Shown here: positions 1-12,300 of the stretch, piece by piece
Position numbering within the stretch: position 1 is the first letter of the stretch
Layout: each line of letters opens with the position of its first letter
From: Phoronis australis
Taxonomy: Eukaryota; Phoronida; Phoronidae
Direction: 5' to 3'
Length of the DNA: 62,000 nt
NCBI GenBank assembly: GCA_002633005.1
Contig: NMRA01000281.1
Coordinates: 34,108-96,107, forward strand
Position numbers and translations under genes: made by a program
Notes under the pieces: model-generated
What the model saw: only the letters and a program-made list of their open reading frames with translations
The model's database searches: none
What the model was told of the DNA's origin: nothing

Positions 1-249
1 TTTATTCAGGATGGCGAGATAAACTGCACACTCATACATTCCCTTACCTTTCGCTGTTGGTGGGATTTGATGACGTTCTAAATGAGATGTAATGAGGTAC
101 AGACCCCTGACCATCCATCGTGGAGCCCACATTCTGGTGGTTAAACATATTACATGGTTAAAAGATGCTATGTCTCATTAAAATCGTGAATATTTAAATT
201 TGTAGCAAGCGTCATCTTGTGACTTTATGGCATAACAGCGTTCTGTCGT

Positions 250-835
250 TCAGTAACTTTTCCAGACGCGAGAGGTGCTGAACGTGCGATAACATCTGGC
301 TCTTTTGTTAACTGCCCAGCTCAGTCTTTTGTTCCGTATGATAACAAGCAGGCCAATTATCTCTCAGGCTTCAAAGGTAACGTATGGTGATTGCACGCTA
401 TTACCGAACGCGTATTCAGAAAATAGTCAAACCCAGTGCGTTGGTAATCCGTTTGGAGAGAATAGATTGTCTTAAATTCTGTTGTAGTTGGGCGATTTTG
501 GTGATTCAAAAACGTAACATGATAAGCATTTGACAAGGAATTTAAAAATTCTATTGGTTTAAGCTCAAATACGTTATAACTTAACTTTCATTTTTATCAG
601 CCCAGCTCAGTCAGGCTAGATACGATCTGATCGGAGATTAGAGCAATTATCGAACAAGAGAGCGCAGGCCCTCCAACCATAAATGCCAGAATGGAGTTAA
701 TCAGTCGTGTAAGATATTAGCTACGGGGGTAAACTTCCCAACTTGTTGTTGGGCTATAGAGTCGAACAAGTTGGGAGCAACGGGATGTCGCCGTCATGGA
801 GAACTGTCGGTACTAAGCATAATCGGGAAAAGATA
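250..835 (+). repeat. Interspersed repeat family A, copy 1
   Basis: Similar over about 500 bp, in the same orientation, to 6930-7446, with a partial third copy at 28089-28246. Shared blocks include gataacatct, ttgttaactgcc, agaatagattgtc, gcatttgac and gagattagagcaattatcgaacaa. The 3' part holds a perfect 12-bp hairpin (tcccaacttgtt at 736-747 against aacaagttggga at 765-776). No coding capacity was seen. Confidence 0.7.
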
Positions 836-3800
836 GAATTTTTAAATAAAATGCGGCTTTAAAGAAAACACCACAGCTGATGTACTTAAAAACAATTCAG
901 TGTGATTATATAACAAATCCTTGTAGGAGACAAATTAACAATTATGCACTCACTTGAGCTAAAGTTGAAATATTTTCCCATTGGGGTCTGACAGCGTAGT
1001 CATACTCTGGAAATAGAAAACAGAGAAATAACAAACATGAGCTTAGAAGGATACTTGATTACCGTTTCGGTGATTTCACCTAAAAGTGGTTACGTTTCGT
1101 GCCACAGTGGAATTAGTACATAGTACGTTTGTACTGGGAGATAAAAGCTACATGTATGTAGCGATTCCCGTTGTGTAAAGAAGTGGATCTCTTGTTAGTC
1201 GAGGGCGAGATCTTTCCCGCACACAAGCGTCTGTAAACTCACCCCAAGCGGTAGTCACGTTTGACTATTTCGCGTACTTTGCATGTAGCATTCAAACTTT
1301 CTCTAAAATTTAAGAGACGTGGTTGCCGTAACTATCGCTTAGTTGGCCAAAATGTGATGTACATGTACAGTTGCAGGATCCTTCCTAAGTGCCGAAATTG
1401 TACGGTTTGGATTTTTAAATTTTACTTCAAATTGTACCTATACGAACCTTCTGCTGACGTAATTGAATGTATAACAAGTGGCCGTGGAGAAAGTTCCTCA
1501 TAATCGTGACGCTCAGTTGTCGTGGTTATAGCAGGCGCAGCATTAGGGACTTTATCTTTTATCTAGAGACAAACAAAATGATCAGCAAAATTCAAATTGT
1601 GCGATGAAATCAAAAGTTTTCACCGAACAAATTTTGTGTGTGTAAACTTTGACAAATACCTTGTAGCCCGTTTTTGCCCTCGGTTTGGAGCTTAAAATTC
1701 AGAACTTGCCTTTGAATAAACAGCAGTTGAAGTGACTTTCCAGCCTAATTTAAGTTTGCTTTCAGATTTTACAAAGTCAACGAGCAGTCAAAAGTCGAAC
1801 GTTTTTCCAGTATCATATAGGTAATGAGAAAATAGTGAACAAGGATGCAGATTTCCGAGAATTATCTTTTCATCGTAGGTACAACTCACTCTGTAAGTTC
1901 TTTTCGCTAGGACTGGTAATGGCGGCGATCGGAAGTTGGTGTTCCTGTCGATTTGAGATTGGTCTTTCTTTCCAATGGTTTTCTTTTTCCTTTTGTTCCT
2001 TCACAAAGACACATTCAAGAATTTGGTTGTGTCATACCCCCACAAACGGAATTAATAGGGTCGTTCAAGAGCCAGACACAGTAAGGGAACCAGGTATTAG
2101 AAATTCGTTTAAACTTCACCGCTTCTTACCTAAAACTTAATTTTAACAAAGGAAAGTGGAAACGCGTTTCCTGCAAGCCATTCGGATTCCAGTACATGTG
2201 TAAAGCCTACTTTCAATACATTTTCCACAGGAAGAGAAACATGACTAACGAAGACGTTAAATGGACACGAATGTGCATTGGAAACAAAACGTGACGCGTA
2301 CGATCTTCCCAACGTCTCTAACGTACATAATGTAAACTGAATTTGTAATCATGTCCATGGTATGGCTACTGCAGTGGCGTCGAGTTGGGGGGAGGAGGGC
2401 CACTACCCGGAGGTCCGTGTCAGTTAGAAGGACCAAGCATTGAAATCAAAAATATAAAATAAAATTCGGGCTTGGGCCCATTCGGCTTCAGTTGGACCAG
2501 GGTAATGAAAATTGGAGATCCCCAAGCTTCAACACAGATTGAGAACAGGAAGTCATAATACCCCCCTGACCTTTAATCGATGACGATCCCTGCCAGCTAC
2601 ATAGGGACGGAAAGTGTGACGTCAAGTACTGCGATAGTCAAGGAGATTCTACCATCTTGGTTCTAACCATTGCCACTTCTCTAAAAGAAATAATCAGTTA
2701 ATCTCTGTTTTAGAAGAAAATTGGTCAACATGTTAACCTGTTCAATTCACAGATGCTGTGACATGAGCTTCAGATTTTAAATGGTTGCTTTTTCTTGAAC
2801 CTTGACAGTTTGAACAAATATGTTAGTATATAAGTGAATAGGCTACCGCCATGTTGTTTGTCTCCATATTTGGAGTAGTTCCAAGGAGTGTGACATAATC
2901 GCTTTCCGTCCCGACTCCTGTGGTCAGTTTTACAATGCCTTGGCTGTCGTCAGTGGTTCACAAGTCGAGACCGCCGCACAAGAATCAACTTTTCTTGGCG
3001 CCCTTTTGCAAAAAATTGAAGAGCACGCTTTTTCAAGAGAAACTATTTTTAACCAGCGTTGGAAACATTTGCATACGAACAACATTTCGGACTTAGAGCG
3101 TCAGCACTTTTTAATTTGCCCCAGATCCGTAATTTTCGAGTTACTGGTATTTTAAGATTTTGAGCTGCACGCAGTCTAGTTCAACACTCTTTTCTATTAA
3201 AACGTAGTGGTAGTCGGATCGTTCCGAAACTCGTCGTCATCTTTCGTCGATCGGCTTCATGGAAACACTGACAATTACCATACATGTACATGTATGTGGG
3301 CGCATAAAAATGGAGATGTTATTAATTTGGACAGGGGCGTAGCTGTGGGGTGGGCCGACGGGGAAAGGTGTCGCATTGCAATGAGTCTCTGTTTGGCTCT
3401 TGATGCCACTGTGGCATTAATGAAGTACATAATGCTATGTTACCAGCAAATGCCAAAAATTGCCAAAGCAACCAAAACAGGCAGTGGTGCGCACGCAGAA
3501 CCAATAATGGTTGAGACGTTTAATCCTGACTCTCCTGTAGACGTTCTAGCAGTTGTCGTAATGGTTGAACCAGTTCTGTACCGACCTGAAAAACAAGAAC
3601 GGTATTAGCTGTTAATTAATTTGTTCTGATTCTGGTGAAGCAGTGGAACTAGGTCGCTTCGGGAAGTGCAATGGCGATGTTTTGAGAACTCGAAGTTGTA
3701 GCTCTCGTGTCATGAAAAATGAGAACTTGAAGTCAAAACTTTTGTCTGGCGCACACATTTTGGTAGAGCATTCCTATTTAATTGTTAGCGCATGGTATCA

Positions 3801-3983
3801 CTACGCAATTTTGGCATAATGTTTGTAATCTCAAAGACTTTGAACTTTGCAGAACTGAGATTAAATTTTTTGTTGGAAATGTTAAATAAGACCAAATTTC
3901 CGACTCAAGCATATAGTCACTTTTTTATGAAACAGTCTTAATCGCACCGCGCCTGGCATTATCGATAATTTCTCAAATCCAAA
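836..3983. other. No gene recognised
   Basis: AT-rich intergenic DNA. Short open frames (for example the 133-codon frame at 3207-3608) have no recognisable domain or splice support. A fragment like the family B terminus (tgtgggcgcataaaaa) lies at 3295-3311. Confidence 0.6.
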
Positions 3984-4048
3984 TTAGCCATTCCGCACGA
4001 AATCACGATCACAGCGATAAGGCTTTGAAAGAGATTTGATCTGCTCAC

Positions 4049-4444
4049 CTCTAAAAATGGGTCTTCCACCCCTCGTCCTGAATACTTGGTAGCTAACCAC
4101 GAACCCCAAGTGCACCGCTGTATCATTTGCATGGCGTCCCGATGTGAAGCTCAACCAAACTCTTCCAGTGTTAACAAAAGGGGGTGGGACGCTGGACCCA
4201 CACAACTTGCCGCTGTTGAACACCTTCAGTCCCTGCCTCGAGAATGTCCCATACATCACGTGGCCGTTGGGGCATCGACTGTGGTCGTCGCTAGGAGGCA
4301 TGCTCATGTTGCGGAAAACAAGACTGACTGTCTGACCCGAGCCAGCTAAGATGACCCATTCACGCTCCGTGTAGGAGTCGGGGTACTTCGGAAAACCAGG
4401 AGAACTGATGTAACCTTTGGTGCTGCTTAATATCAGTTGACTAT
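4049..4444 (-). CDS. CUB-domain exon of an unidentified secreted or membrane gene
   Basis: A 396-bp minus-strand exon, from a probable acceptor (cattctag before 4444) to a strong donor (agag|gtgagc at 4049). It is phase 1 at both ends, the usual arrangement for a shuffled extracellular module. The translation has CUB hallmarks: GYISSPGFPKYPDSY near the start, W in the second strand, LVFRNMSM, KLCG, then WLSFTSG and HLGFVVSYQVF. The first cysteine pair of a typical CUB domain is absent (EREW where CxW is usual); the second pair appears present (SRCPN and KLCG). N-glycosylation motifs NMS and NDT are visible. No neighbouring exon was recognised within 4 kb on either side, so the gene may extend off the left edge or this may be a stray exon. 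Confidence 0.7.
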
Positions 4445-4733
4445 CTAGAATGTACCAAGAGTTGAACATCATTGATTGGACAGGTTTACGCTAATCAACA
4501 GAGCACGAGTTCAACGCACCCCATTGGCTTTCGAGTGAAATTATCCAATTGATCAGTGTACAACGTAATATTTCTTCAGACCTTACTGGTTTTCGTTTTC
4601 TCTGGAACAAATTCCAGACAGCTGTTAAAGAATCCAAGAAGACTTGTATCGCAGATAAAGTATTAACGTGACCCTAAGAAACTCTGGGGCGATTAAAAAG
4701 TGTAGGTCCAAATCTCGACCCACCAGCACTGGC

Positions 4734-4945
4734 CAGGGGGCGGATCCAGGATTTAGAGTTGGGGGGGGGCAGGGCACAGGAATAACCAAACTTTCGACAA
4801 ACGCGCCCGCCCAGCCTAAAGCGTGGGAATGCAGCAGTCTGGAATTTTTGGACCTGTTGACTAAAAAAACAAAAAAAAAACGGTTTGTTCAGGCCTATGC
4901 ATTGTTTATTCAACCCCCGAGCCCCCTGGTTGCGCGTGACAAGCG
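4734..4945 (-). mobile_element. MITE-like family C, copy 1 (reversed)
   Basis: Begins with the family terminus ggggcggatccaggatttag, then a G run and gcagggcacaggaata. It continues as the reverse complement of the copy at 56966-57254, including gacctgttgactaaaaaaa and the tatgcattgtttattca block. Non-coding. Confidence 0.7.
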
Positions 4946-4949
4946 ATCA

Positions 4950-6929
4950 TGCTTTATCACAGAAATAGTATTAGCTCTCTTTACTTTATAAAAATAATCT
5001 GACAGCTTTTTACATTTTCCTTCGTCACTGCTGTGTCCAGAATAAGGTTTGGATCTCCTACACAAAAAACAATTTTATGTTGCTAAGTATAACAATTTCT
5101 CTTCTCAAACAATAAAGATGTCTTGAGCACACTTAAAGCCAAATCGCTCAAGTTTCAGCACGTACTGCTCTAGTGAATTTGGAATTTCACTAGGTACCTT
5201 GTAAACCAGCCCGGGGGTTAATTTTTTTCTCGTCGCAGCATAAGATAACTTGCAGTATAGCCTGTATTCCGATTCACTGAACTTCGAAGAGTACTAACAA
5301 TGTAAGGAACAAAATGTCCCAACTGTCTGGTTCACTCTCAACAAAACAACAAACCGCCTCCATCAGGGTACAGTTATATATTCACACTGACCATTTGCGC
5401 TAGCCCTGTAAGAATCCACCGACTACCACGTTGAACGCGGGTGGTGACTGTACCATCTGATAACACGGGTCTAGAACTAAATAACTATACATATATAGCA
5501 GCGAAAGGTTCCAAAGGTAGTGAGTGAATGGCTCAAATCTTTCAACCAATAAAACACTGGATTGTTACCTGATTTTCGGGATAGTTGCCAGCACATCGTG
5601 ATGTGCAGGCTTTTTAATTTTAGAATTGAAAGTGATCGTCGAATATGTTGCTCATCCAGTAGACGCTTTGGTTGTGATTTGGAGGATTGACGTGCATGCT
5701 ATGTGTGTGTTTTTATCTTTGAATACAGTACACTTAACTTTAATTGGCAGTCCTCTGCCGTTGCTCAAGAACCAGACATTCACTGTGTTTTCTCTCACCG
5801 AGAAAGCCCGCCGACAAGCATTTCACGTTATTTGGTAAAAGTAGGATTGCACCAAATAAAAATCTTTTTTTTAACGAAGAAATGTCTTCTCTTGTAAATT
5901 ATTGTCAATGGTGCACAACATCGCAGACTTCATACGAGCAACAATTTGACGGAAGAGACTTCAAAGGTTAGATATCTCTTCTCCTAAGGATCACTGTTGC
6001 GAAACCATGTTCTTACATGTAAGTCCGACAATTTACTACTAGCTCTGAATGTCTGCTAAGGAGGCGGAACTGGTATTCATAAACTATTGGATTTGTGTCC
6101 ATTTGGTAAACATTTAACTGGTGTGCCAAACATGAATAGTTCTTGAAACACTGATTGCATTGTTTGCAAATGAACTCAGTTACAATTATTCATAATCGCC
6201 ATTCTTGAATATAAAACACAACATCTGGGGCACGGGGATATTTCATTTCAGAGTTGCCGGCGGCGACTTATGGGTGGCTTTAAATTCAGGAAGACTGGAT
6301 GTGACTCTTTGACTTAGTGAAGACTGACGGGGATAGTGAAACCTACAGCATTTAGTTCCGACCCGGCCATATGGCTTTTCTGATGGGGTTGATGAGGTGG
6401 TGCGGATAAACTTTTTAGTCGCGCTGTGAAATTATGCAATCTTGACATAGATTTGGTGAATGTATCTTGGTTGATAATTCATCAATATTCCTACTTCACA
6501 CTTTTTTCATAATGCAAGTACGCATTCATTTTCCGTATTCACAGGAAATGCTTTGAAGCCCCCGTTCGCATGTACAAGAAACCCACAGTTAAAGTTTATG
6601 AATACCATTGGGTTTGCTGTACTTTCTTTACTCTGAGACAAGAATAATCCACCTTTATCAGGTATACTACCCCTAAGCAACCATTCACACAGTAGAGTCA
6701 GACAGGATTTTCTTTTCTGATGATTCAGCAAATCTGTCATAGGGTACAGACTGGTTCCACCAACAGAGACTAATCTATTAATACCCAAAGTCCAACATCA
6801 GTTAGTACCTCAGCAGACTGAATTCGTTGAGAAATCTTCTCAAATGTTGGATTACGTATGTCAAAAAAGCGGACGAATATCAACAACCCCAGTCCTACTA
6901 CAGTTTTTACAGCATCATTTTGTTTTCGT
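4950..6929. other. No gene recognised
   Basis: Low-complexity AT-rich DNA. A 93-codon minus-strand frame at 6507-6788 has no known domain and no strong splice sites. Confidence 0.55.
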
Positions 6930-7446
6930 TTTCTGCATCTTTAGGTTCTCCCGATCAGTGACTGTACCAGACGTAAAGGGGTTGTGAGCATGTGATAACA
7001 TCTAGCTCATTTGTTAACTGCCAAGCACAGTCTTTGGTCTGGTAAGACAACAGGCAGGCCAATCAGGCTTATTACAGACCACGTGTGACTGAACACAGTC
7101 AAACCCGGCCAGAGCGAATTAGTGCGTTCGGAAAGAATAGATTGTCGTAACTTCGGTTGTAGTTATGCGATTTTGGCGATTCAAAACTAAACATGATCAG
7201 CATTTGACGAGAAATTCAGAAATGCTATTGGTTTATGTTCAAATATGTTATAATAACTTATTAACAGTTTTATTTTTCACAGCACAGCACAGTCAGGCTA
7301 GACTTTGGGAGATTAGTAGAGCAATTATCGAACAAAAGAGAGCTGGCCGTCCAACCACTGTAAGATTGGCTACAGGGGTCATCTTCCCAACTCATTGTTG
7401 GGCTATCAATCGAACAAGTTGGGATCAACGGGAAAACGCCATAATG
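6930..7446 (+). repeat. Interspersed repeat family A, copy 2
   Basis: Direct copy of 250-835 with many substitutions. The terminal hairpin is partly eroded on its left arm. It lies just before the double palindrome at 7560-7643. Confidence 0.7.
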
Positions 7447-7559
7447 AGGCCTAGGCCTAAGTCCCATTTTTGATAGTCCCTGGCGTGCCGACTCAGTGCA
7501 ATCTGTTAAAAAGTACCGTGTAACTCCTTTATAACAGCGTTTGGACAAAGCGCGCATAC

Positions 7560-7594
7560 TAAAACTCATATGGTGTCACACCATATGAGTTTTA
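7560..7594. repeat. Perfect palindrome 1
   Basis: Arms 7560-7576 and 7578-7594 are exact reverse complements around the single base 7577: 17-bp arms beginning taaaactcatatgg. It abuts and shares its last base pairs with palindrome 2. Confidence 0.9.
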
Positions 7595-7643
7595 CACTTC
7601 GATGGCTACTTTTAGAAGTTCTAAAAGTAGCCATCGAAGTGTA
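7593..7643. repeat. Perfect palindrome 2
   Basis: Arms 7593-7617 and 7619-7643 are exact reverse complements around base 7618: 25-bp arms beginning tacacttcgatggctac. Together with palindrome 1 it can form two abutting hairpins or a cruciform pair. Confidence 0.9.
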
Positions 7644-7649
7644 TCTCGT

Positions 7650-9130
7650 TAAGACTGATCTGCCTAATTTCGTTTTTACCCAGTTAAAGCTTTTAGAAAA
7701 TCTTCAGTAGGCTATATTAAATGACGTATGGTTTTAATGGAATGTCGTTTAAGAACGGCTGACGCATTAATTAGGCCTACTCAACAGCTTCCCACGGGCC
7801 TTGAGGAGAGCCCAGCAATCTGGCGACTACTAGGCCTCATGATAGGGAACGACTATAGCATATATCAGTCCTTGAAAGAAAGCCGACAAATATGAACCAC
7901 CGGTACATACCTGGATGCCCTCCGTTAGTCAAACATACAAAGTAGGCCATGAACATGAGATTTCGGATGTGAAAATATGACATCTTACAGCTAGTCTGCT
8001 TGCAGTCTTTGCTGGGCCTTTAAATCTCCCGCGTTTCGGTAAAATCATAATTCGAGTGTCACTAGTATACGCAATTTTCTCAAACGTTGGCTAAAAGCTG
8101 TTTATACTGATGCAGAACGATTTTATTCAAACACTGAATGTAAATAAAGCACACTGGCATCTTTTCAAGATTTTTTTTATTTAATTCGAATGACATATTT
8201 TTGTAATACAGGACATCCGGTTTCGCAGACGTAATAAACGAAAAGGTCTGTAGTCCATATTTTCATAATTTTGGTTCTGTTGTTTTGTTATATTATTCAC
8301 GACTCATTTAAATGCGTTGCCTGTAGGTTAATGAGTGTGCGCCATGTATACTACATGTGATTGTTTAGTCTCATCGACGGTTTGTCTCGTGTCAATTGAA
8401 TCTCTTCATCGATTCTGCGACCCACCCATCGACCGACACGACACACGCACTGATAGACAGTGGCCCCAGTAGAGACGATGAAGTTCTTATAGGATCTTGA
8501 TGCGCCAGAAGCTGTTCAATTTTCTCACTCTGAGTAAAACATCATCTAAGTCACCTTGTTATAAGTACCTTTTGCACATAGAGGGACACCTCAGGTCATA
8601 GTGATGAGTGGCTGATGAAAGTTCCTGTGTCACATGTCACATTGTCATGGTCACTAGGTGCTGGAACATCCTAATCCAGACTGTACGCTGGAAGGTTTTC
8701 TGCAAATTACGCTAAATTCAGCCTTAGCTGTCAAAGTCACCTTACTATGTGTGCCTTTCGAGTGAACTAGTTTGCTGGAGGCATTGTACTGGCCAATTTT
8801 TATCGCATTTCCTTAGCGAAAGAAGGATTCTACACTAACTTCTCTCATGGAATTCAATTTCAGAACCCAGATACATTAAAAATTTGCTTAAAGTTGATTA
8901 ATATCCCAATAATTCAAAAATCCTGACCTTTGTGCTTTTTAAACTTGTCACGGCCAAATTCAATTTCAGTGCACTGACAAGTCAAAACAGGTTTATGTGG
9001 AGAACTCTTGAGAATGATTAGCATTATTCCACTAGCCTCTGCCATCTTGGACTGGCAGCAGTGACTTGGTGAAGTTGGCTCCTATAGTACTATTTGCTCA
9101 TTAATAACTTTAAAATGCTTTCTGTTTCAG
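7650..9130. other. Region upstream of GOLGA3
   Basis: Likely to contain the promoter and untranslated first exon of GOLGA3, but I could not point to a convincing TATA box, initiator or donor. No coding frame of note. Confidence 0.4.
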
Positions 9131-9354
9131 GCTTTTGAAAGGATCCTAATTTTCAGCTCTCTCAAAAAGCCATCAAATGCAAGTGTACTCATGCTGATCA
9201 TGATGATTGGATGGGCCGCTGATGGACCAGTTAAAACGCTCCTATAGATCACCTGTTGAGAAGGGATCAGTCACGCCAACTTCATTTGATTCCTTCAGTA
9301 ATGTCGTTGCCTATGACACTGAATTCAAGGCTCCAATTTTATCGGGCACTTCAG
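9131..9354 (+). CDS. GOLGA3: GOLGA3 exon 1 (first coding exon, with 5'UTR)
   Basis: The acceptor at 9130 has a good pyrimidine tract (tgctttctgtttcag), so this is probably the second transcribed exon, with 9131-9221 as 5'UTR. Coding starts at ATG 9222 (MDQLKRSYRSP...) and runs to the donor tcag|gtatgc at 9354, ending in phase 1. Two upstream ATG frames sit just before the start: 9191-9247, which overlaps it, and the three-codon frame 9211-9222. The upstream non-coding exon and promoter were not located. Confidence 0.7.
9191..9247 (+). promoter_or_regulatory. Upstream ORFs at the GOLGA3 start codon
   Basis: Frame 9191-9247 (19 codons including stop) opens 31 bases before the GOLGA3 ATG in another frame and runs past it. 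Frame 9211-9222 reads Met-Gly-Arg-stop, and its TGA shares one base with the GOLGA3 ATG (tgATG). Both would reduce or reshape initiation at 9222 if this 5' leader is transcribed as predicted. Confidence 0.45.
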
Positions 9355-12300
9355 GTATGCTTACGAAAGACTGGTTTTGGCTCATGACTTGCTGTGAAGC
9401 TTGTTCTTAACTGTTGTAGTTTCTTTGCAGAAAGAACTACTATACATGACTCTATAAATTCAAGTAATAACTGCGTATGTTCAACTCTTCCAAGAACTGC
9501 CAAACTGTAGTCATGGCTCTACAAACTCCAGAACTCAAATCAAAACTTACTTTTGGTAAATATTGTTGTAACGCCCATTGAAGCAAAAGAAACTATGGGT
9601 GCTAGATTTTTCACGTGAAATGGATTGATTCTCGTTGACTATTTTCTTCATTCACTCCTGACCAGTTGATGTCCATTTTAAATTATGAGGCTATTGTAAG
9701 TTACGTCAGAGTGCACACAATAGTGGCTATGGGAACCTACTGAGTGTCTCATTGACTGGGATAATTGAATATGGAACAGAAATGTGCATGGGATCAAAGG
9801 TCACGCATATAAACGATGTTTACTAAAAGAGTTTTGCCTGTTGTGGATTTCTAAGTGTCTTTACTTAAATAACAGATTTCTATAATTTGTGAACTTGAAT
9901 ATTTGTGGATGTCACAGATCATGTGAAAGTCATTACTTCTTTAAATCAGAAGATGCAAATTCTTTAAAAAACTTTTGTTTTACAAATCCGTCATGAGGCT
10001 TCCAGCATGTGTGAGAACTACTGTTTATTACTGGTAAAGGTGGGCAGAACTGTGTCATTGTAGGCACTGGATGCATATGGGATTCTGGCATTGAGAGGGG
10101 TCAGGGGTTACCCATGCCTTTTGTTTAAAGCTCTTCCTTCATTCTTATGGATTTGTTCTTCTATGAGTTCAGGTGCTTCAAAATTTTGTTAGCTCTTCGT
10201 AGCAAAGACAAAAATTGAGTTGCAAAAAATTGTTTCAGGTGAAAATGTTGATTTAGAAGGTACTATGAGGACATTGATTAAGGATGCCTATTCAGACAGA
10301 AGTGCACAGAGAAGGACAGAGTCGACTGCTTTAGGTGACGAAGGACAGAATCTTCAAGAAATGAACAGCCACAAAGGACAGGATCTTCAAGAAATGACTA
10401 GCCACGAAGCATGGTCACACTTTCAGGTTTGTCAAAAAAAATTTGCATAAAAGACAAATGATCGTGTTACCGGACTATAGTCCTGGGGCTTTCTTAGCCT
10501 AATTTATGCATTAGCTCCATATTTTGTAGACTTCTGTACTCTTGCTGAGACAATATAGAGTCAATTACGTATAATAGAACAATTAGTTAGTGATTGCTTT
10601 GCAGTTGATGCGTGTGTTTTAGTTCATGCTGTGTTCCAGTGTCACGGTATTTCAGTCTCATGAAACTGGTCTCATTATATTTCTTACTTTAAAAAGGCTT
10701 CAGAGTTCATTAGGGTTGGCCAGCCCTAAAATTGCAGATTCGAAAGTGGCACATGTAGGCATTGCCCTTGACTTGAGTTAGTAATGGAAATGAAATGCTA
10801 TCATGCTAAAGAATATTATGACATTGATTTGATGGGTGAAAAGCTCATTTATTGATTTTTTGTTTTTGCCTACTAAACAGGCAGAAATGCAGCTGAAATT
10901 TTCCCCCAACTTTCTGTAGAAATGCCCAAATTGAATTAATAGAATTCTTACTGAAAAACTGTCGTTACAGTATCATTATTAGCATCATATTATGAAATAT
11001 TCTTGTTCACTTCAGCCCACAGAGAGTCGGCCATCTCCTACTGGAGCTTGCAGTGATGAAGATGTCAGTGCAGTCGCTGCAATTGAAGTCGGTCAGTACC
11101 TGAGCCTACGGTAGTTTTCTACAGGATTAGACAACAAAATTTTGGTGAACAATATTGCAACTGAATGCCTATTTCATTTGGACTAGACTCCATTTTAATT
11201 CTAGCTAAATATTGACAAAATGTCAACATGTGTTGCTCCAGGCAACAAATCATGACAACCTACGATGCAAGGCCATTTACAATTCAACAAGGAGGGGCTT
11301 GGCACATTAATGTCATTTTAAATTCTGTCTAAATAGTGATAAAAACACCAGTATATTGCCACAAAATGTTTTAATAAACTGCCAAACAATTCTGGCAAGA
11401 AGCTCGTCGTAGTTGGAGCGAGTTGTGTCGTAGTCTGGACTGGACTTATGTTGCGCAGTTCAAAGCGAAACTACAGACCATTTCAAAAGTGGAGGACAAG
11501 TTTGACCAGGCTTAACACACCAAAATGCAGCTTAAAATGTTACCCTGGACATGCAGTAGTACCGTAACTATGTAGAAGGCTCAGCACTTACCTGCGTTAT
11601 TTCAAAATTTGCACATTTTTTTCTAGCAAACACAGAATGAATAGAGAATTGTGTCATTGAAATATACAATGGCACAATGACAGTTGCACAGTTATTTGAT
11701 ATTATTATGTCAAATTTAATGGGAACATAGCCATTGTTTGTCTAACGTTTAGTAAAAATACTGATCCCCATTATCTTGAATTACTCCACCTTCCCTGGGG
11801 AGTCTTTACTCTTCATTGAACAATTGAATATGGTGCAGCCGTTCCAGCAAAAGACCCACATCCTGGTTCTACAACCACTTCCACCGAGCAAATGCATTCA
11901 CCAATGACCACTATCTATGTCAGTCATCCATGTGACTGGAAAACCAATATGCAGTCCCATCAGATTAGATTGTCAGTAGGCTTAGCAGATGAGGCAGCAA
12001 TGTAACTGTAGCTCTTTAGTCAGGGGTGGCAAGAAGACACTGTAACTTTAGGAAGACATTGAGAAACCCACACTGTTATCAGTTAACATGCTTTCTCACT
12101 TTCCTGTTATTTCGTAAGCACCATGCTCAAACGTTTTTGGTTGATGGAAAGTTTTTTTATTCCAAGGTGAATATCAAGTGACTATGGTATTCATGTTTTG
12201 CCTCTTTTGTTGCAGGTAAATTACAAAACAGTCCTGTGATTACAACCAGGGAGGCCAAGGAAGGGGTAATGATGCTTGATTTACTGGCACAATTTAGAAT

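Noticed and set aside
3207-3608. 133-codon plus-strand open frame
   Set aside because: No recognisable domain, no conserved composition and no splice or promoter support; length is reachable by chance.
6507-6788. 93-codon minus-strand frame as a gene
   Set aside because: Protein-like in places, but no known motif and no good splice sites.
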